Origin: Flagellimonas eckloniae
Lineage (GTDB): Bacteria > Bacteroidota > Bacteroidia > Flavobacteriales > Flavobacteriaceae
NCBI RefSeq assembly: GCF_001413955.1
Contig: NZ_LCTZ01000002.1
Location: 3,210,501-3,274,500 of the forward strand
DNA: 64,000 bases
Direction of reading: 5' to 3'
Shown: positions 1 to 10,357 of the stretch, one piece after another
How the letters are laid out: each line of letters begins with the position of its first letter
Numbering within the stretch: the stretch's first letter is position 1
Translations under genes and position numbers: made by a program
Notes under the pieces: model-generated
Told to the model about the DNA's origin: nothing
The model's input: only the letters and a program-made list of their open reading frames with translations
The model's database searches: none

Positions 1-408
1 GCGAATACCGAAGTTAGTTCCACTATTGATTTATCAGGATTTGTAATTGCTGCGGAAAGCTCATTCGTAATAGCACCTAACCCAACTGAATTTGAATTTA
101 TCTATGGCTTTGCGCCAGACTTAGGGGTATCCACAAACAGCCCAGCAGATTCCAATGGAGATGATAATTTGGAATTGGTGGACCCTTTTGGAACTGTAAT
201 AGATGTCTTTGGAATTATTGGTGAAGATGGTTCTGGCACCAATCATGAATTTGAGGATGGCAGAGCATTTCGGAACGCAGAAATTATCGAAGGCAACCCC
301 AACTACACCTTTGGAGAATGGACTATTTTCAATGATACGGGAGATGCTGGAACCATAGACCAACCCCAAAATGCCCCGGAAGATTTTTCCCCTGGATTAA
401 GAGATTAA
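1..408 (+). CDS. C-terminal part of a lamin-tail-domain (LTD) protein, 5' end outside window
   Basis: The frame is open from the first base and ends in TAA at 408, giving 135 residues of a longer protein. The residues fit a bacterial lamin tail domain: an SxxIDLSG-like strand, a segment on being an asset with NSPADSNGDD and LELVDPFGTVID, then the closing block with a DGRA motif, a W-x-I-F-N-D-T-G segment and PxDFSPG at the end. In Flavobacteriia this domain commonly sits in secreted nucleases or large surface proteins; which one applies here is not visible because the N-terminus is missing. No type IX sorting domain follows the LTD. The identification rests on motif resemblance. Confidence 0.6.
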   Translation, partial: ANTEVSSTIDLSGFVIAAESSFVIAPNPTEFEFIYGFAPDLGVSTNSPADSNGDDNLELVDPFGTVIDVFGIIGEDGSGTNHEFEDGRAFRNAEIIEGNPNYTFGEWTIFNDTGDAGTIDQPQNAPEDFSPGLRD

Positions 409-436
409 ATGGCGCAATTTTGACCGGGATAGAATA

Positions 437-700
437 TTATTTAACAAAAATAAAGTAGATACCAACAAAGCTACCCACCTCAATAAAAAACCAAATCAGT
501 TTTGAGACGGTTATTTTTCTATTGGCACTTTTGTAATTTTTAGCCCCTAACTCAAATTGTTCTGAGGTAGGACCTGCCTTTCTTTTGGCCAAATCCTGGC
601 ACTCCCTAGAAAAGCTGTTCAATTCTTTTGAATTCTGGATGATTTTTATCAACTTATAAATCCAAAAAGAAACGACAACACCTATAAGTATATTAATCAT
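437..700 (-). CDS. Small two-helix membrane protein of unknown function
   Basis: This 87-residue protein has a hydrophobic N-terminal segment (about residues 2-20), a basic, polar middle with RECQDLAKRK, and a second hydrophobic segment at the C-terminus (about 67-86). It would sit in the inner membrane as a hairpin. I do not recognise a family. It starts only 18 bases from the start proposed for the divergent membrane protein at 719, so the two probably share a very compact promoter region, or the neighbour starts elsewhere. No enzymatic motif is visible. Confidence 0.5.
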   Translation of the reverse strand: MINILIGVVVSFWIYKLIKIIQNSKELNSFSRECQDLAKRKAGPTSEQFELGAKNYKSANRKITVSKLIWFFIEVGSFVGIYFIFVK

Positions 701-718
701 CGCAAAAGTTTAGACCTG

Positions 719-1213
719 TTGAAAGATAAAAAAATAGCACCATTTAAATCGGATAAAACCATAAAGATAAAACCCCTGTATAGCCTTTTGATTTTGGGAA
801 TTGCACAATTGTACGGGGCTTTTGTGATATTTAGGTTGGGGGTCTTAACAATAAAGGAGGATTGGATAAATACGGTTTGCCTTTTGGGTTCTTTAGGGTT
901 GGTAGTGTGGGCAGGCTACATACTTAATGCCTTTTCCAGATATTTTAGACTAAAGGACAATAAGATTATCTTTAAAAAGGGGATGTTTCTTTTTTTTGGA
1001 ATTGAATTGGAGTACAGTTATATAAAGGACTTGGAAATAAAAGTGTACAGTTCGGACTTGACCTTGGATATTTACCTAAATCAAAGCGAAGAACCAATTC
1101 CCTTATCCGCCTCATATATGAAATTAAAAGACTTCCATGAGGTCTACAAAACTCTTGTTGAAATCCAATCTCAGAACAACAAGGAAGAGTTTAAGCCTTC
1201 AATAAAAAGATAG
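719..1213 (+). CDS. Membrane protein with PH-like cytoplasmic domain, TTG start proposed
   Basis: The 164-residue product has two hydrophobic segments (about residues 19-40 and 50-70) followed by a soluble domain whose beta-rich pattern (RYFRLKDNKIIFKKGMF, then short strands and a final helix) resembles the bacterial PH-like domains of small membrane proteins. There is no ATG upstream of the first membrane segment in this frame, so TTG at 719 is the best start; the frame is open back to 632 without another convincing start. It diverges from the small membrane gene at 437-700. Function unknown; the PH-like reading is an inference from pattern only. Confidence 0.55.
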   Translation: MKDKKIAPFKSDKTIKIKPLYSLLILGIAQLYGAFVIFRLGVLTIKEDWINTVCLLGSLGLVVWAGYILNAFSRYFRLKDNKIIFKKGMFLFFGIELEYSYIKDLEIKVYSSDLTLDIYLNQSEEPIPLSASYMKLKDFHEVYKTLVEIQSQNNKEEFKPSIKR

Positions 1214-1221
1214 GTTTTTGC

Positions 1222-1752
1222 TTAAAAAGGCTTATACCCAAATTTTTGTCCACCTACAGATGCGTCTGCCATTAAGCCAGCTTTTGGCAAGGCAAAAACT
1301 GCTACACCATCCTTATATTTTGCATTAGCGGCAATTCCGGATTTTAGGGCAACTGCAGATGCCTCGGCAGCAAATTCAAACTTACCTTCTTTAAAGCGCT
1401 CCAAATCTACTTGGGTCTCAAAAAAGATAATTTCAATAATGGCCTGTCCACCAGCTTGGAAACCAACATTAAGTTTTTTGAGATTTGCCATTCCTACGCT
1501 CTGACCTTCTTCATATAGTACACCATTTCCTGATGCGCCCCCAATTATAAAACCACCTTTGCCCACATTTGGAAAAAGCACATACCCTGCAGAGTTTTCA
1601 AAAAACCGCTCTAGTGCACTATCCGCTTTCAACAAGGTCTTCTTTGCCTTTTTGGCATCGTTCATTATTTTTCTATCCTTCTTATCCTGAGCCGTAACAC
1701 AAACGGTCAACAATAGTATTGAAACCAGCATTAGGGATTTTAAAGTTCTCAT
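1222..1752 (-). CDS. Secreted SYLF/Ysc84-domain (lipid-binding) protein
   Basis: A 176-residue protein with a signal peptide (about residues 1-21, ending CVTAQ) and a SYLF (Ysc84, formerly DUF500) domain over the rest. Visible family marks are the block SAGYVLFPNVGKGGFIIGG, the GNGVLYEEG segment, NVGFQAGGQ and a C-terminal ALPKAGLMADASVGGQKF. SYLF domains bind phosphoinositides in eukaryotes; in bacteria the role is not established, and the signal peptide puts this one in the periplasm or on the outer membrane. It lies downstream of the DinB-like gene on the same strand, separated from it by a terminator hairpin, so it is likely transcribed on its own. Confidence 0.85.
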   Translation of the reverse strand: MRTLKSLMLVSILLLTVCVTAQDKKDRKIMNDAKKAKKTLLKADSALERFFENSAGYVLFPNVGKGGFIIGGASGNGVLYEEGQSVGMANLKKLNVGFQAGGQAIIEIIFFETQVDLERFKEGKFEFAAEASAVALKSGIAANAKYKDGVAVFALPKAGLMADASVGGQKFGYKPF

Positions 1753-1783
1753 ATTCTCGATTTATTAAACGTAAAACGAAGGT

Positions 1784-1817
1784 AAAAAATAAACCCCTTT
1801 CAATAAGAAAGGGGTTT
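1784..1817 (-). terminator. Rho-independent terminator after the DinB-like gene
   Basis: On the minus strand an 11-bp perfect stem (AAACCCCTTTC / GAAAGGGGTTT, positions 1791-1801 and 1807-1817, five-base loop) is followed by six T residues. It lies 26 bases past the stop of the DinB-like gene and just upstream of the SYLF gene. Confidence 0.8.
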
Positions 1818-1842
1818 GCCAATAATTGTTAATAGAGCATAA

Positions 1843-2451
1843 TTATTTTTTTGGAAAAAGCTTGTGGGCCATTACTTCTTCCATTTGTAGCACATGGCGT
1901 TCTGTGTGTCCGGCCGCAAAAATAATAAGCTGTACGCCATCAACTGTTCCGAAGGGCAAATCACTGTTAAAACGGTTCCTTAAATCGTCTTCGGTCGTTT
2001 CAACATAGGCAATATGCTCATTTCTTTTATCTACATAAGCTTTTACGGTAGCCTCGAATGAACCAAATTTTCCACTTGGTTCAAAAGGTTCAGCAGTTTT
2101 TACTCTATTACTTCTATCCGTTATGATTCCCATAAGCTGATCATCCTTGAGTTTAAGCGAATCTTTTAAAGCTGGGTTTGGACCAGCAGCCACGGTTTTT
2201 TGTATGAATGAACCAAATGCGTTTTCAGTTATTGCAAGATGCTCAACACATTCAGCAATGGACCAAGCCTCTTCTTCCGGTTTAAAATTTAATTGTTCAT
2301 CTGTTAGGCCATCCACCACCTTTGTCATATGATTTCTAGATTCAGTAAGATATTGAATGACCATTTTGCGTTCATCATCCGTAAGCTTTTCGCTATCAAT
2401 ACTAAAGCTGAACAGCATCAAGGCAACGATTGGTAAAATCAATTTTTTCAT
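1843..2451 (-). CDS. Exported DinB-family protein
   Basis: The 202-residue product begins with a signal peptide (MKKLILPIVALMLFSFS) and continues as a DinB-like four-helix bundle. Family marks are LTDEQLNFKPEEEAWSIAECVEHLAITE around residues 47-77 and a late GHTERHVLQMEEV motif; the histidines in EHL, in GHTERH and nearby are the usual metal ligands of the DinB/YfiT fold. These proteins resemble bacillithiol or mycothiol transferases, but the substrate here is unknown, and export to the periplasm makes a thiol-transferase role uncertain. It is followed by its own terminator at 1784-1817. Confidence 0.8.
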   Translation of the reverse strand: MKKLILPIVALMLFSFSIDSEKLTDDERKMVIQYLTESRNHMTKVVDGLTDEQLNFKPEEEAWSIAECVEHLAITENAFGSFIQKTVAAGPNPALKDSLKLKDDQLMGIITDRSNRVKTAEPFEPSGKFGSFEATVKAYVDKRNEHIAYVETTEDDLRNRFNSDLPFGTVDGVQLIIFAAGHTERHVLQMEEVMAHKLFPKK

Positions 2452-5010
<2,559 letters not shown>

Positions 5011-5062
5011 TTTTAGAGCTATACGTATAGACTAGTAGAAAAAGAAAATTAATTGTATATGA

Positions 5063-5097
5063 CTGTCATAACCAACTTAGGTTGTGACAGTTTTTTT
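5063..5097 (+). terminator. Rho-independent terminator after katG
   Basis: An 11-bp stem (CTGTCATAACC at 5063-5073 pairing with GGTTGTGACAG at 5080-5090, one G-U pair, six-base loop) is followed by seven T residues. It sits 53 bases past the katG stop and only 18 bases before the ankyrin gene start, so it would uncouple or attenuate expression of the ankyrin gene from katG. Confidence 0.85.
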
Positions 5098-5114
5098 ATA
5101 CCTTTCCAAGACAA

Positions 5115-5594
5115 ATGGACATCAAAGAAGATTTTTTTAATGAAATAAGAAATGGCAATGTCTCAGCAGTTGGGAAACTCTTGGATACTAACGCGAAATT
5201 GCTGGAAACCGTGGACCAAAGAGGCTCAACGCCATTAATTTTGGCAACCTATTACGGGCATGTACAAATAGCAGAACTGTTGTTGGGCAAGGGAGCCAAA
5301 ATCGATTCAAAAGACGGCTCGGGAAATACTGCTTTAATGGGTGTTTGCTTTAAAGGGTTTACCAATATTGCCAAACTTTTGATTGAAGCAGGAGCCAATG
5401 TCAACCATATCAACTCCATGGGAGCGACCTGTCTCATTTACGCCGCTACATTCAATCGTATGGAAATTGCCCAATTGCTCTTAGAGCATGGCGCAGATAA
5501 AGCTACCAAAGATGCGCGTGGAAGCACTGCTTTAGATCATGCCAAAATGCAAGAAGCCAAAGCAATGATAGAATTATTGGAAACAAAAGGGTAA
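5115..5594 (+). CDS. Ankyrin-repeat protein linked to katG
   Basis: This 159-residue soluble protein consists almost wholly of ankyrin repeats, about four units, each with the G-x-TPL-x-x-A and VAxLLLxxGA pattern (RGSTPLILATYYGH, GNTALMGVCFKGF, GATCLIYAATFNR, GSTALDHAKM). Ankyrin proteins next to catalase genes (for example AnkB with KatA in Pseudomonas) support catalase activity or stability in those organisms; the same role for KatG here is an inference from position. It has no signal peptide. A terminator lies between katG and this gene, so it either has its own promoter or is reached by read-through. The Nudix gene starts 10 bases after its stop. Confidence 0.85.
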   Translation: MDIKEDFFNEIRNGNVSAVGKLLDTNAKLLETVDQRGSTPLILATYYGHVQIAELLLGKGAKIDSKDGSGNTALMGVCFKGFTNIAKLLIEAGANVNHINSMGATCLIYAATFNRMEIAQLLLEHGADKATKDARGSTALDHAKMQEAKAMIELLETKG

Positions 5595-5604
5595 TCACCA
5601 TTAA

Positions 5605-6228
5605 ATGGATTCAAAGGAACAACTCAATACAATTAAACAAATAAAAGCTATTTCCGAAACAGGCTTGGTGTATGCCGCAGACCCTTATGCTAGGGAACGC
5701 TACGAAGAGCTAAAGCAAATAAGTTTAAAATTGATGGCCCACATGGCAGATTCCTCAATTGAAGTATTGCAGGATTTTTTTATGCCCGAAAAAGACTATC
5801 CAACACCAAAGGTAGACGTAAGAGGTTTCGTGTTGAATGATAAGGACGAAATTTTGATGGCTAAAGAAAGTGTGGATGGTAAATGGACCATTCCAGGGGG
5901 TTGGGCGGATATAGGCAATACCCCTTCCGAAATTGCGGTTAAAGAAATTCAGGAGGAAACAGGAATGAAGACAGAAGCCGTAAGGCTTTTGGCAGTTTAT
6001 GACAAGCAGGTTCATCCGCATCCACCAGAACCCTATTATATTTATAAATTAATTTTCCTCTGCCGAATAGTTGGTGGAGAACTTAAAGCAGGTTTTGATA
6101 TGCTTGGAGCTGATTTCTTTTCGTTGGATAATCTCCCGGAGCTTTCAACAGATAGGATTTTAGAAGATCAGTTGAAGCATTTGTTCAAGCTGACCAAATC
6201 CATGGAATATGAAGTGTATTTTGATTAA
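5605..6228 (+). CDS. Nudix hydrolase with N-terminal helical domain
   Basis: A 207-residue protein with an N-terminal helical region (about residues 1-60, as in Nudix hydrolases of the X-linked moieties/ADP-ribose type) and a Nudix domain from about residue 68. The Nudix box spans residues 99-121 and reads G-W-A-D-I-G...KEIQEETGM: the catalytic KE-x-x-EE-x-G core is intact, with Lys for the usual Arg and Asn at the first Glu position, a variation I would expect in this subfamily. The likely reaction is hydrolysis of a nucleoside diphosphate linked to another group; the substrate cannot be read. It is packed between the ankyrin gene and the omega-amidase gene (5 bases), so the three probably form one transcript. 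Confidence 0.88.
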   Translation: MDSKEQLNTIKQIKAISETGLVYAADPYARERYEELKQISLKLMAHMADSSIEVLQDFFMPEKDYPTPKVDVRGFVLNDKDEILMAKESVDGKWTIPGGWADIGNTPSEIAVKEIQEETGMKTEAVRLLAVYDKQVHPHPPEPYYIYKLIFLCRIVGGELKAGFDMLGADFFSLDNLPELSTDRILEDQLKHLFKLTKSMEYEVYFD

Positions 6229-6233
6229 GGCGA

Positions 6234-7007
6234 ATGTCACTAAAACTTAAAATAGCCCTTGTTCAATCCCATTTAATTTGGGAAAACCCTCAATCAAACA
6301 GAGAAGCTTTTTCAAAAAAAATTGATTCAATTTCAGGAGATGTAGACTTAATTATCCTACCAGAAATGTTCTCCACAGGCTTCACCATGAATCCCCAGAA
6401 TATTGATACATCAGAGGGGATAAATACGGTTGAGTGGATGCGAAAAACAGCTTTGAAAAAAGAAGTCGCTATAGTTGGCAGCATTGTCTTTACAGAAAAC
6501 AACAAAAATTTTAATAGGCTCTTTTTTGTTTATCCAAATGGAAAATATAAAAGCTATGATAAAAAACACGCTTTTACTTTGGCCGGTGAAGACCAAATTT
6601 ATAAAGCTGGTGACACCAAATTAATTGTTGACTACAAAGGGTTTAAAATTTGTCCATTGATATGTTATGATCTTCGTTTTCCCGTATGGGCCAGAAATGT
6701 GGAAGATTACGACGTACTCATCTATGTGGCCAATTGGCCCAAACCTCGAATAGATGCTTGGGATTCATTGTTAAAAGCACGGGCTATCGAAAATATGTCC
6801 TATTGTATTGGGGTAAATAGGATTGGACTGGATGGATTGGGATATGAATATTCGGGACATTCAGCCACTTATGATGTGTTGGGAAATCAATTGGTATATT
6901 CGGAAAAGGAAGAAATTTTGTGTACCACACTTTATAAAAACGACATAGATTCAACTCGGAATAAGCTAAAATTTCTGGAAGATCGAGATGAATTTAATTT
7001 GATATGA
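6234..7007 (+). CDS. Nitrilase-superfamily amidase, omega-amidase (YafV-like)
   Basis: A 257-residue carbon-nitrogen hydrolase with the Glu-Lys-Cys triad in place: Glu44 in LPEMF, Lys110 in YDKKHAF and Cys144 in LICYDLRFP. The short length, the FTLAGED segment after the lysine and the ANWPKPR motif point to the omega-amidase/YafV branch, which converts 2-oxoglutaramate or 2-oxosuccinamate to the 2-oxo acid and ammonia as a metabolite repair step. It starts 5 bases after the Nudix gene, which may be another housekeeping enzyme. Its last 14 bases overlap the 3' end of the convergent Ig-like lipoprotein gene; both stops look real. Confidence 0.88.
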   Translation: MSLKLKIALVQSHLIWENPQSNREAFSKKIDSISGDVDLIILPEMFSTGFTMNPQNIDTSEGINTVEWMRKTALKKEVAIVGSIVFTENNKNFNRLFFVYPNGKYKSYDKKHAFTLAGEDQIYKAGDTKLIVDYKGFKICPLICYDLRFPVWARNVEDYDVLIYVANWPKPRIDAWDSLLKARAIENMSYCIGVNRIGLDGLGYEYSGHSATYDVLGNQLVYSEKEEILCTTLYKNDIDSTRNKLKFLEDRDEFNLI

Positions 7008-8613
7008 TAAAGGTCTGCTCCAATTCCCAATTGGCACGCACATCAATAATATCAGGATAATAACTAATTTTTTCTGGTTGTATTTTTTTTAGATAATTCC
7101 CGGTATCCCAAATCCCATTTCCGTTATCATCAAAAACTACGCGAACCCTATATTTTCCAGGTTCAAGATTATTGAACTCAAAAGTAACAGGGCGCTCCGC
7201 AATGAGTTCACGTTTAACTTCTCCTTTTTCTTCGGTTAATTGTACAATCATGGGAAAACGGATGTCACCATTAATGGTAACACGCAGATTTCCATAATCG
7301 GCATAACTTCCGGTTGATATATTATAATTTAAAGTGTCATTCTGTACCCCAAAAAAGTCAGTAACCGCGCCAGGGAGTAAAGAAAAGCGATAGTTTTGAT
7401 TGGGTTCAATGGCAAAGTCAAAATCAATTTTATTGCCAATTGTATCCAACGTGCTGGTATATGGAGCTAATAAGGAATCGTTGAGTACCAAACCAATTCT
7501 GGTAGTGTCCAAACTTTTAAGAGGAGTATTGGCCAGTACACTAAACGTATCTTCAAAATTCATTTTACCACTAATAGAGGTTCCAAGACGCAAAGAATCC
7601 AAAGGCAGTTTTCTGGACTTTACCGTAAATGTGTCTATTTTTTCAAGCTTTTCATTGGTAACCGTAAAAATAATGGAGTCCAGGTCGGTTGGAGTCAACC
7701 AATAATTTAGGGTATCTTTTTCTCGTTCCTTTAAAACAATAGTCTTTACAGAATCTGGAAGTGAAGTTAAAGTTTCAATTTTGAAATCTCTGTTATCTCC
7801 CTGATATCCAAAAAGAATCCGGTTTTTTGCCACATAGCTGGGTACAGAAATACTATAATTGGGCTGTTCTTGGAACAGATTCAATAAATAAATTGAATCT
7901 GTGGGAATGGAAATCGTATCCTGCAAAAAACCGATTTTGTCCTGCCTTTGGTCAAAAATGTTGTTCTTGTTTACATCTTTTAGCGCAAAGATGGCATAGT
8001 TTCCTGCCTTCAGGTTTTTGAGTTCAAAAAGGGGAAGACTATCTGAGGTACTGGTTAAATAGTTGGGAGGGTTTTTGTATATGGTAGAATCAGTGTAGGC
8101 ACTATCAAGTTCATAGAGCATAACACTTATATATTCATCAGCTTTTCGATTAAAAGCATCTTTAACGGCACCTGATACTTTTAAGGAATCAATATAGGTG
8201 CCCGTTGAAAAAACATAGGAAAAAAAGCTGTTTGGATTGCCTTCATTGTTATCTACGATACTTTGTCCAAAATTGAGGGTGTATGTTGTATTTTCCCTTA
8301 AAGTGTCTTTAATAGTCACCTCAATATATTTGCTGGCACCGCTCAATGGTTTCATTTCCGGAGCGTGCTTAAACGGAGGGGAAACAATCAATTGGTTTTG
8401 CGCATCTTCCAGTTTAACCAACTCATCAAAATACAACCGTATTTTTTGTGCTTTAAAATTGATGGAATAATTTTCAGGTTCAGCTTTTGTAAGCTTGGGA
8501 GGGATAATATCTTTTTCCCCACCTGTTGGGTTTCCACGTTTGGCACATTGCCAAAGTGCCAAACCGGCCAGGGCTAAAAAGAAAAAGCTCAAGAATCTTT
8601 TTAAGTATATCAT
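6994..8613 (-). CDS. Ig-like-domain lipoprotein, probably outer-membrane associated
   Basis: I start this at the internal Met (8613), because MIYLKRFLSFFFLALAGLALWQC is a textbook lipoprotein signal with a lipobox Cys, while the preceding ten codons add nothing. The 539-residue product has an N-terminal Ig-like (Big_5) domain, recognisable from IIPPKLTKAEPENYSINFKAQKIRLYFDE and the FGQSIVDNNEGNP segment, then a series of beta-rich repeats, two of which carry DxNxNxxFD or DDNGNGIWD calcium-binding-like loops (KDVNKNNIFD, FDDNGNGIWD). This architecture is common and conserved in Bacteroidota; the exact role is unknown. The 3' end overlaps the omega-amidase gene by 14 bases. Confidence 0.82.
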   Translation of the reverse strand: MIYLKRFLSFFFLALAGLALWQCAKRGNPTGGEKDIIPPKLTKAEPENYSINFKAQKIRLYFDELVKLEDAQNQLIVSPPFKHAPEMKPLSGASKYIEVTIKDTLRENTTYTLNFGQSIVDNNEGNPNSFFSYVFSTGTYIDSLKVSGAVKDAFNRKADEYISVMLYELDSAYTDSTIYKNPPNYLTSTSDSLPLFELKNLKAGNYAIFALKDVNKNNIFDQRQDKIGFLQDTISIPTDSIYLLNLFQEQPNYSISVPSYVAKNRILFGYQGDNRDFKIETLTSLPDSVKTIVLKEREKDTLNYWLTPTDLDSIIFTVTNEKLEKIDTFTVKSRKLPLDSLRLGTSISGKMNFEDTFSVLANTPLKSLDTTRIGLVLNDSLLAPYTSTLDTIGNKIDFDFAIEPNQNYRFSLLPGAVTDFFGVQNDTLNYNISTGSYADYGNLRVTINGDIRFPMIVQLTEEKGEVKRELIAERPVTFEFNNLEPGKYRVRVVFDDNGNGIWDTGNYLKKIQPEKISYYPDIIDVRANWELEQTFIISN

Positions 8614-8685
8614 AAGATAAACCAGTGTGGAACAAAGAAACAACTAATTTAAAAATTGGAAACAGGTATTAATAAAATTTAACCA

Positions 8686-9390
8686 TTATGGGACCATGGC
8701 AATACTGAGCACAGAAATATCTACAGTTTCAAGTTGGGAGATGGTTTTCGCACATGCTTCAATAGTGGCGCCTGTTGTTATGACATCATCAACCAAAAGT
8801 ATATGGGCATGGGTTTCCAAGGGTTGATTGTTCAATTGAAAAGCTTCTTTTGTATTTTCCCAGCGCAATTGTCTATCCTTTTTGGTCTGTGTTTTTGTAT
8901 TGCTTTTCTTGACCAGGATATCGTCCCTATAATCCGCATTAATGTAGGTGGCAATTTTTTGGGCAAATAAGGCCACTTGATTGTAACCTCTTTTCTTTTC
9001 TTTCTTTGGATGAAGTGGCACTGGAATTACAATATCAACTGTTTGAAGTAGTTTTTCATTCTTTACTAAGGCACCGCACCAATCTCCAAGAAAACCTCCA
9101 ATATGTTCCTGATTTTTATACTTTAAATGGTGTATAAGGTTCTGTACTGTACCCGTTTTTGCAAAGAAAGCGAAAGAAGCTGCTTTTTTTATGGGAAATC
9201 TCCCATAAAACATAAGGTCAACAGCATTCTCATCTGAAAAGTTATGATCGGTGAGTGGCAATTCATGTCGACAAACTACACATAGAACCTGTTCTCCTCT
9301 GGATAATTGCGCATTACATCCAAAACATACCGCTGGCAATAGTATGTTGTTAATATCGTTTATTATCTTAGCCAACCTTTTTGTTATCAA
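8686..9390 (-). CDS. ComF-family phosphoribosyltransferase-like protein
   Basis: A 234-residue ComF homologue. The N-terminal zinc ribbon uses Cys22, Cys25, Cys37 and Cys40 (CFGC...CVVC), a PVPLHPKKEKKRGYNQ segment follows, and near residue 198 there is a PRPP-binding loop with the pattern LLVDDVITTGAT. In naturally competent bacteria ComF helps in DNA uptake, working with helicase and DprA-type proteins; whether this organism is competent is not known, and the family is widespread without competence. It diverges from the coiled-coil protein gene at 9425, with 34 bases between starts. The family call is secure, the function is inferred. Confidence 0.9.
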   Translation of the reverse strand: MITKRLAKIINDINNILLPAVCFGCNAQLSRGEQVLCVVCRHELPLTDHNFSDENAVDLMFYGRFPIKKAASFAFFAKTGTVQNLIHHLKYKNQEHIGGFLGDWCGALVKNEKLLQTVDIVIPVPLHPKKEKKRGYNQVALFAQKIATYINADYRDDILVKKSNTKTQTKKDRQLRWENTKEAFQLNNQPLETHAHILLVDDVITTGATIEACAKTISQLETVDISVLSIAMVP

Positions 9391-9424
9391 ATCTTATTAC
9401 GCTTTTATAGTAGTCTATTAACCC

Positions 9425-10321
9425 ATGGATGCCCAAGATAATAATTTCAACTACAAGATTATTTTTACAGCGCTGATAGCTGTAATTGTGGGTATTTTAA
9501 TAGCCTTCTATTATAGTTATGCCCAATCTAAGAATCAAATGTCATTCTTGGAGCAGGAAAAATCCCTTTTGGTAAAGGATTTAACCTTGATGAAAGCTGA
9601 GGTGGATAGATTGTCCGGTCTAAACGAGGTAAACGATATAGAACTACAAACTTCCAGATTTAAGGTCCAGCGATTGTTGGATTCTGTTGGTCGATTAAAT
9701 TTCAGCATAACCAAATTGAAAGAAACTCGAAAGGAGCTTCGTATGCTAGAGGTAAAGTTTGATAGCTTAAAGCTTAAAAACAACTTTCTTAGGTACAATA
9801 ATAGCCTTTTGGCAAACCGTTATGAGGAAACGCGAAAACAATTGGAAGAGGTACGGGGAAGGGCAAGCAATATGGAACAAGCCGAATCTTTATTGCGCGA
9901 AACCAATAAAGAACTTAGTAGAGAACTAAAAATAAAAAGCTACCTAAAACTGCAAGATGCCGAAGGTAGTGGGTTTAGATTGAGAGCAGGAAGACCCTTA
10001 AAAACCAATAAGGCTTCCACCATAGAAAAATTAAGAGGTTGTGTCACTATTTTGAGCGATTCAAACGAGAGAGGGGATGTAAAAGTCCTATATCTGCAAT
10101 TTCTGGATCCAAATATGGCCGTGATCGAAGATAATGCCAATACCATATCAGTTAGCGGAAACACCTATAGCAAAAAAGTAGAAATAATATATACTGGCAA
10201 AGAGATAAGTGTTTGTGATGCTATTACGGTTCCAGAGGCATCATTGGAGGAGGGAATTTACACCCTTAACGTTTTTGAGGACGAAAGACTACTTGCTTCA
10301 ACCGAATTTCAGCTAAAATAA
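9425..10321 (+). CDS. Membrane-anchored periplasmic coiled-coil protein
   Basis: A 298-residue protein with one N-terminal membrane segment (about residues 12-32), a long heptad-rich coiled coil (about 38-170) and a C-terminal globular beta domain (about 180-298) with a VLYLQFLDPN segment. The family occurs throughout Flavobacteriia, where automatic pipelines sometimes name it after chromosome partitioning because of the coiled coil; I see no ATPase or DNA-binding motif to support that. A structural role in the envelope is more likely. It ends 36 bases before glyQS and could be transcribed with it. Confidence 0.65.
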   Translation: MDAQDNNFNYKIIFTALIAVIVGILIAFYYSYAQSKNQMSFLEQEKSLLVKDLTLMKAEVDRLSGLNEVNDIELQTSRFKVQRLLDSVGRLNFSITKLKETRKELRMLEVKFDSLKLKNNFLRYNNSLLANRYEETRKQLEEVRGRASNMEQAESLLRETNKELSRELKIKSYLKLQDAEGSGFRLRAGRPLKTNKASTIEKLRGCVTILSDSNERGDVKVLYLQFLDPNMAVIEDNANTISVSGNTYSKKVEIIYTGKEISVCDAITVPEASLEEGIYTLNVFEDERLLASTEFQLK

Positions 10322-10345
10322 GTCACTTCTTTTTAGGCAAAATTC

Positions 10346-10353
10346 TATTTTTG
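10346..10353 (+). promoter_or_regulatory. Possible -7 promoter element for glyQS
   Basis: TATTTTTG matches the flavobacterial -7 consensus TAnnTTTG exactly and ends four bases before the glyQS ATG. Transcription starting a few bases downstream would give a leaderless or almost leaderless message. No clear -33 TTG is seen at the usual distance, so this is tentative. Confidence 0.35.
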
Positions 10354-10357
10354 CCGA

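Noticed and set aside
6994..7007. Overlap of the omega-amidase and Ig-like lipoprotein genes as a possible annotation error
   Set aside because: Both proteins reach their normal C-terminal ends, so a 14-base convergent overlap is believable.
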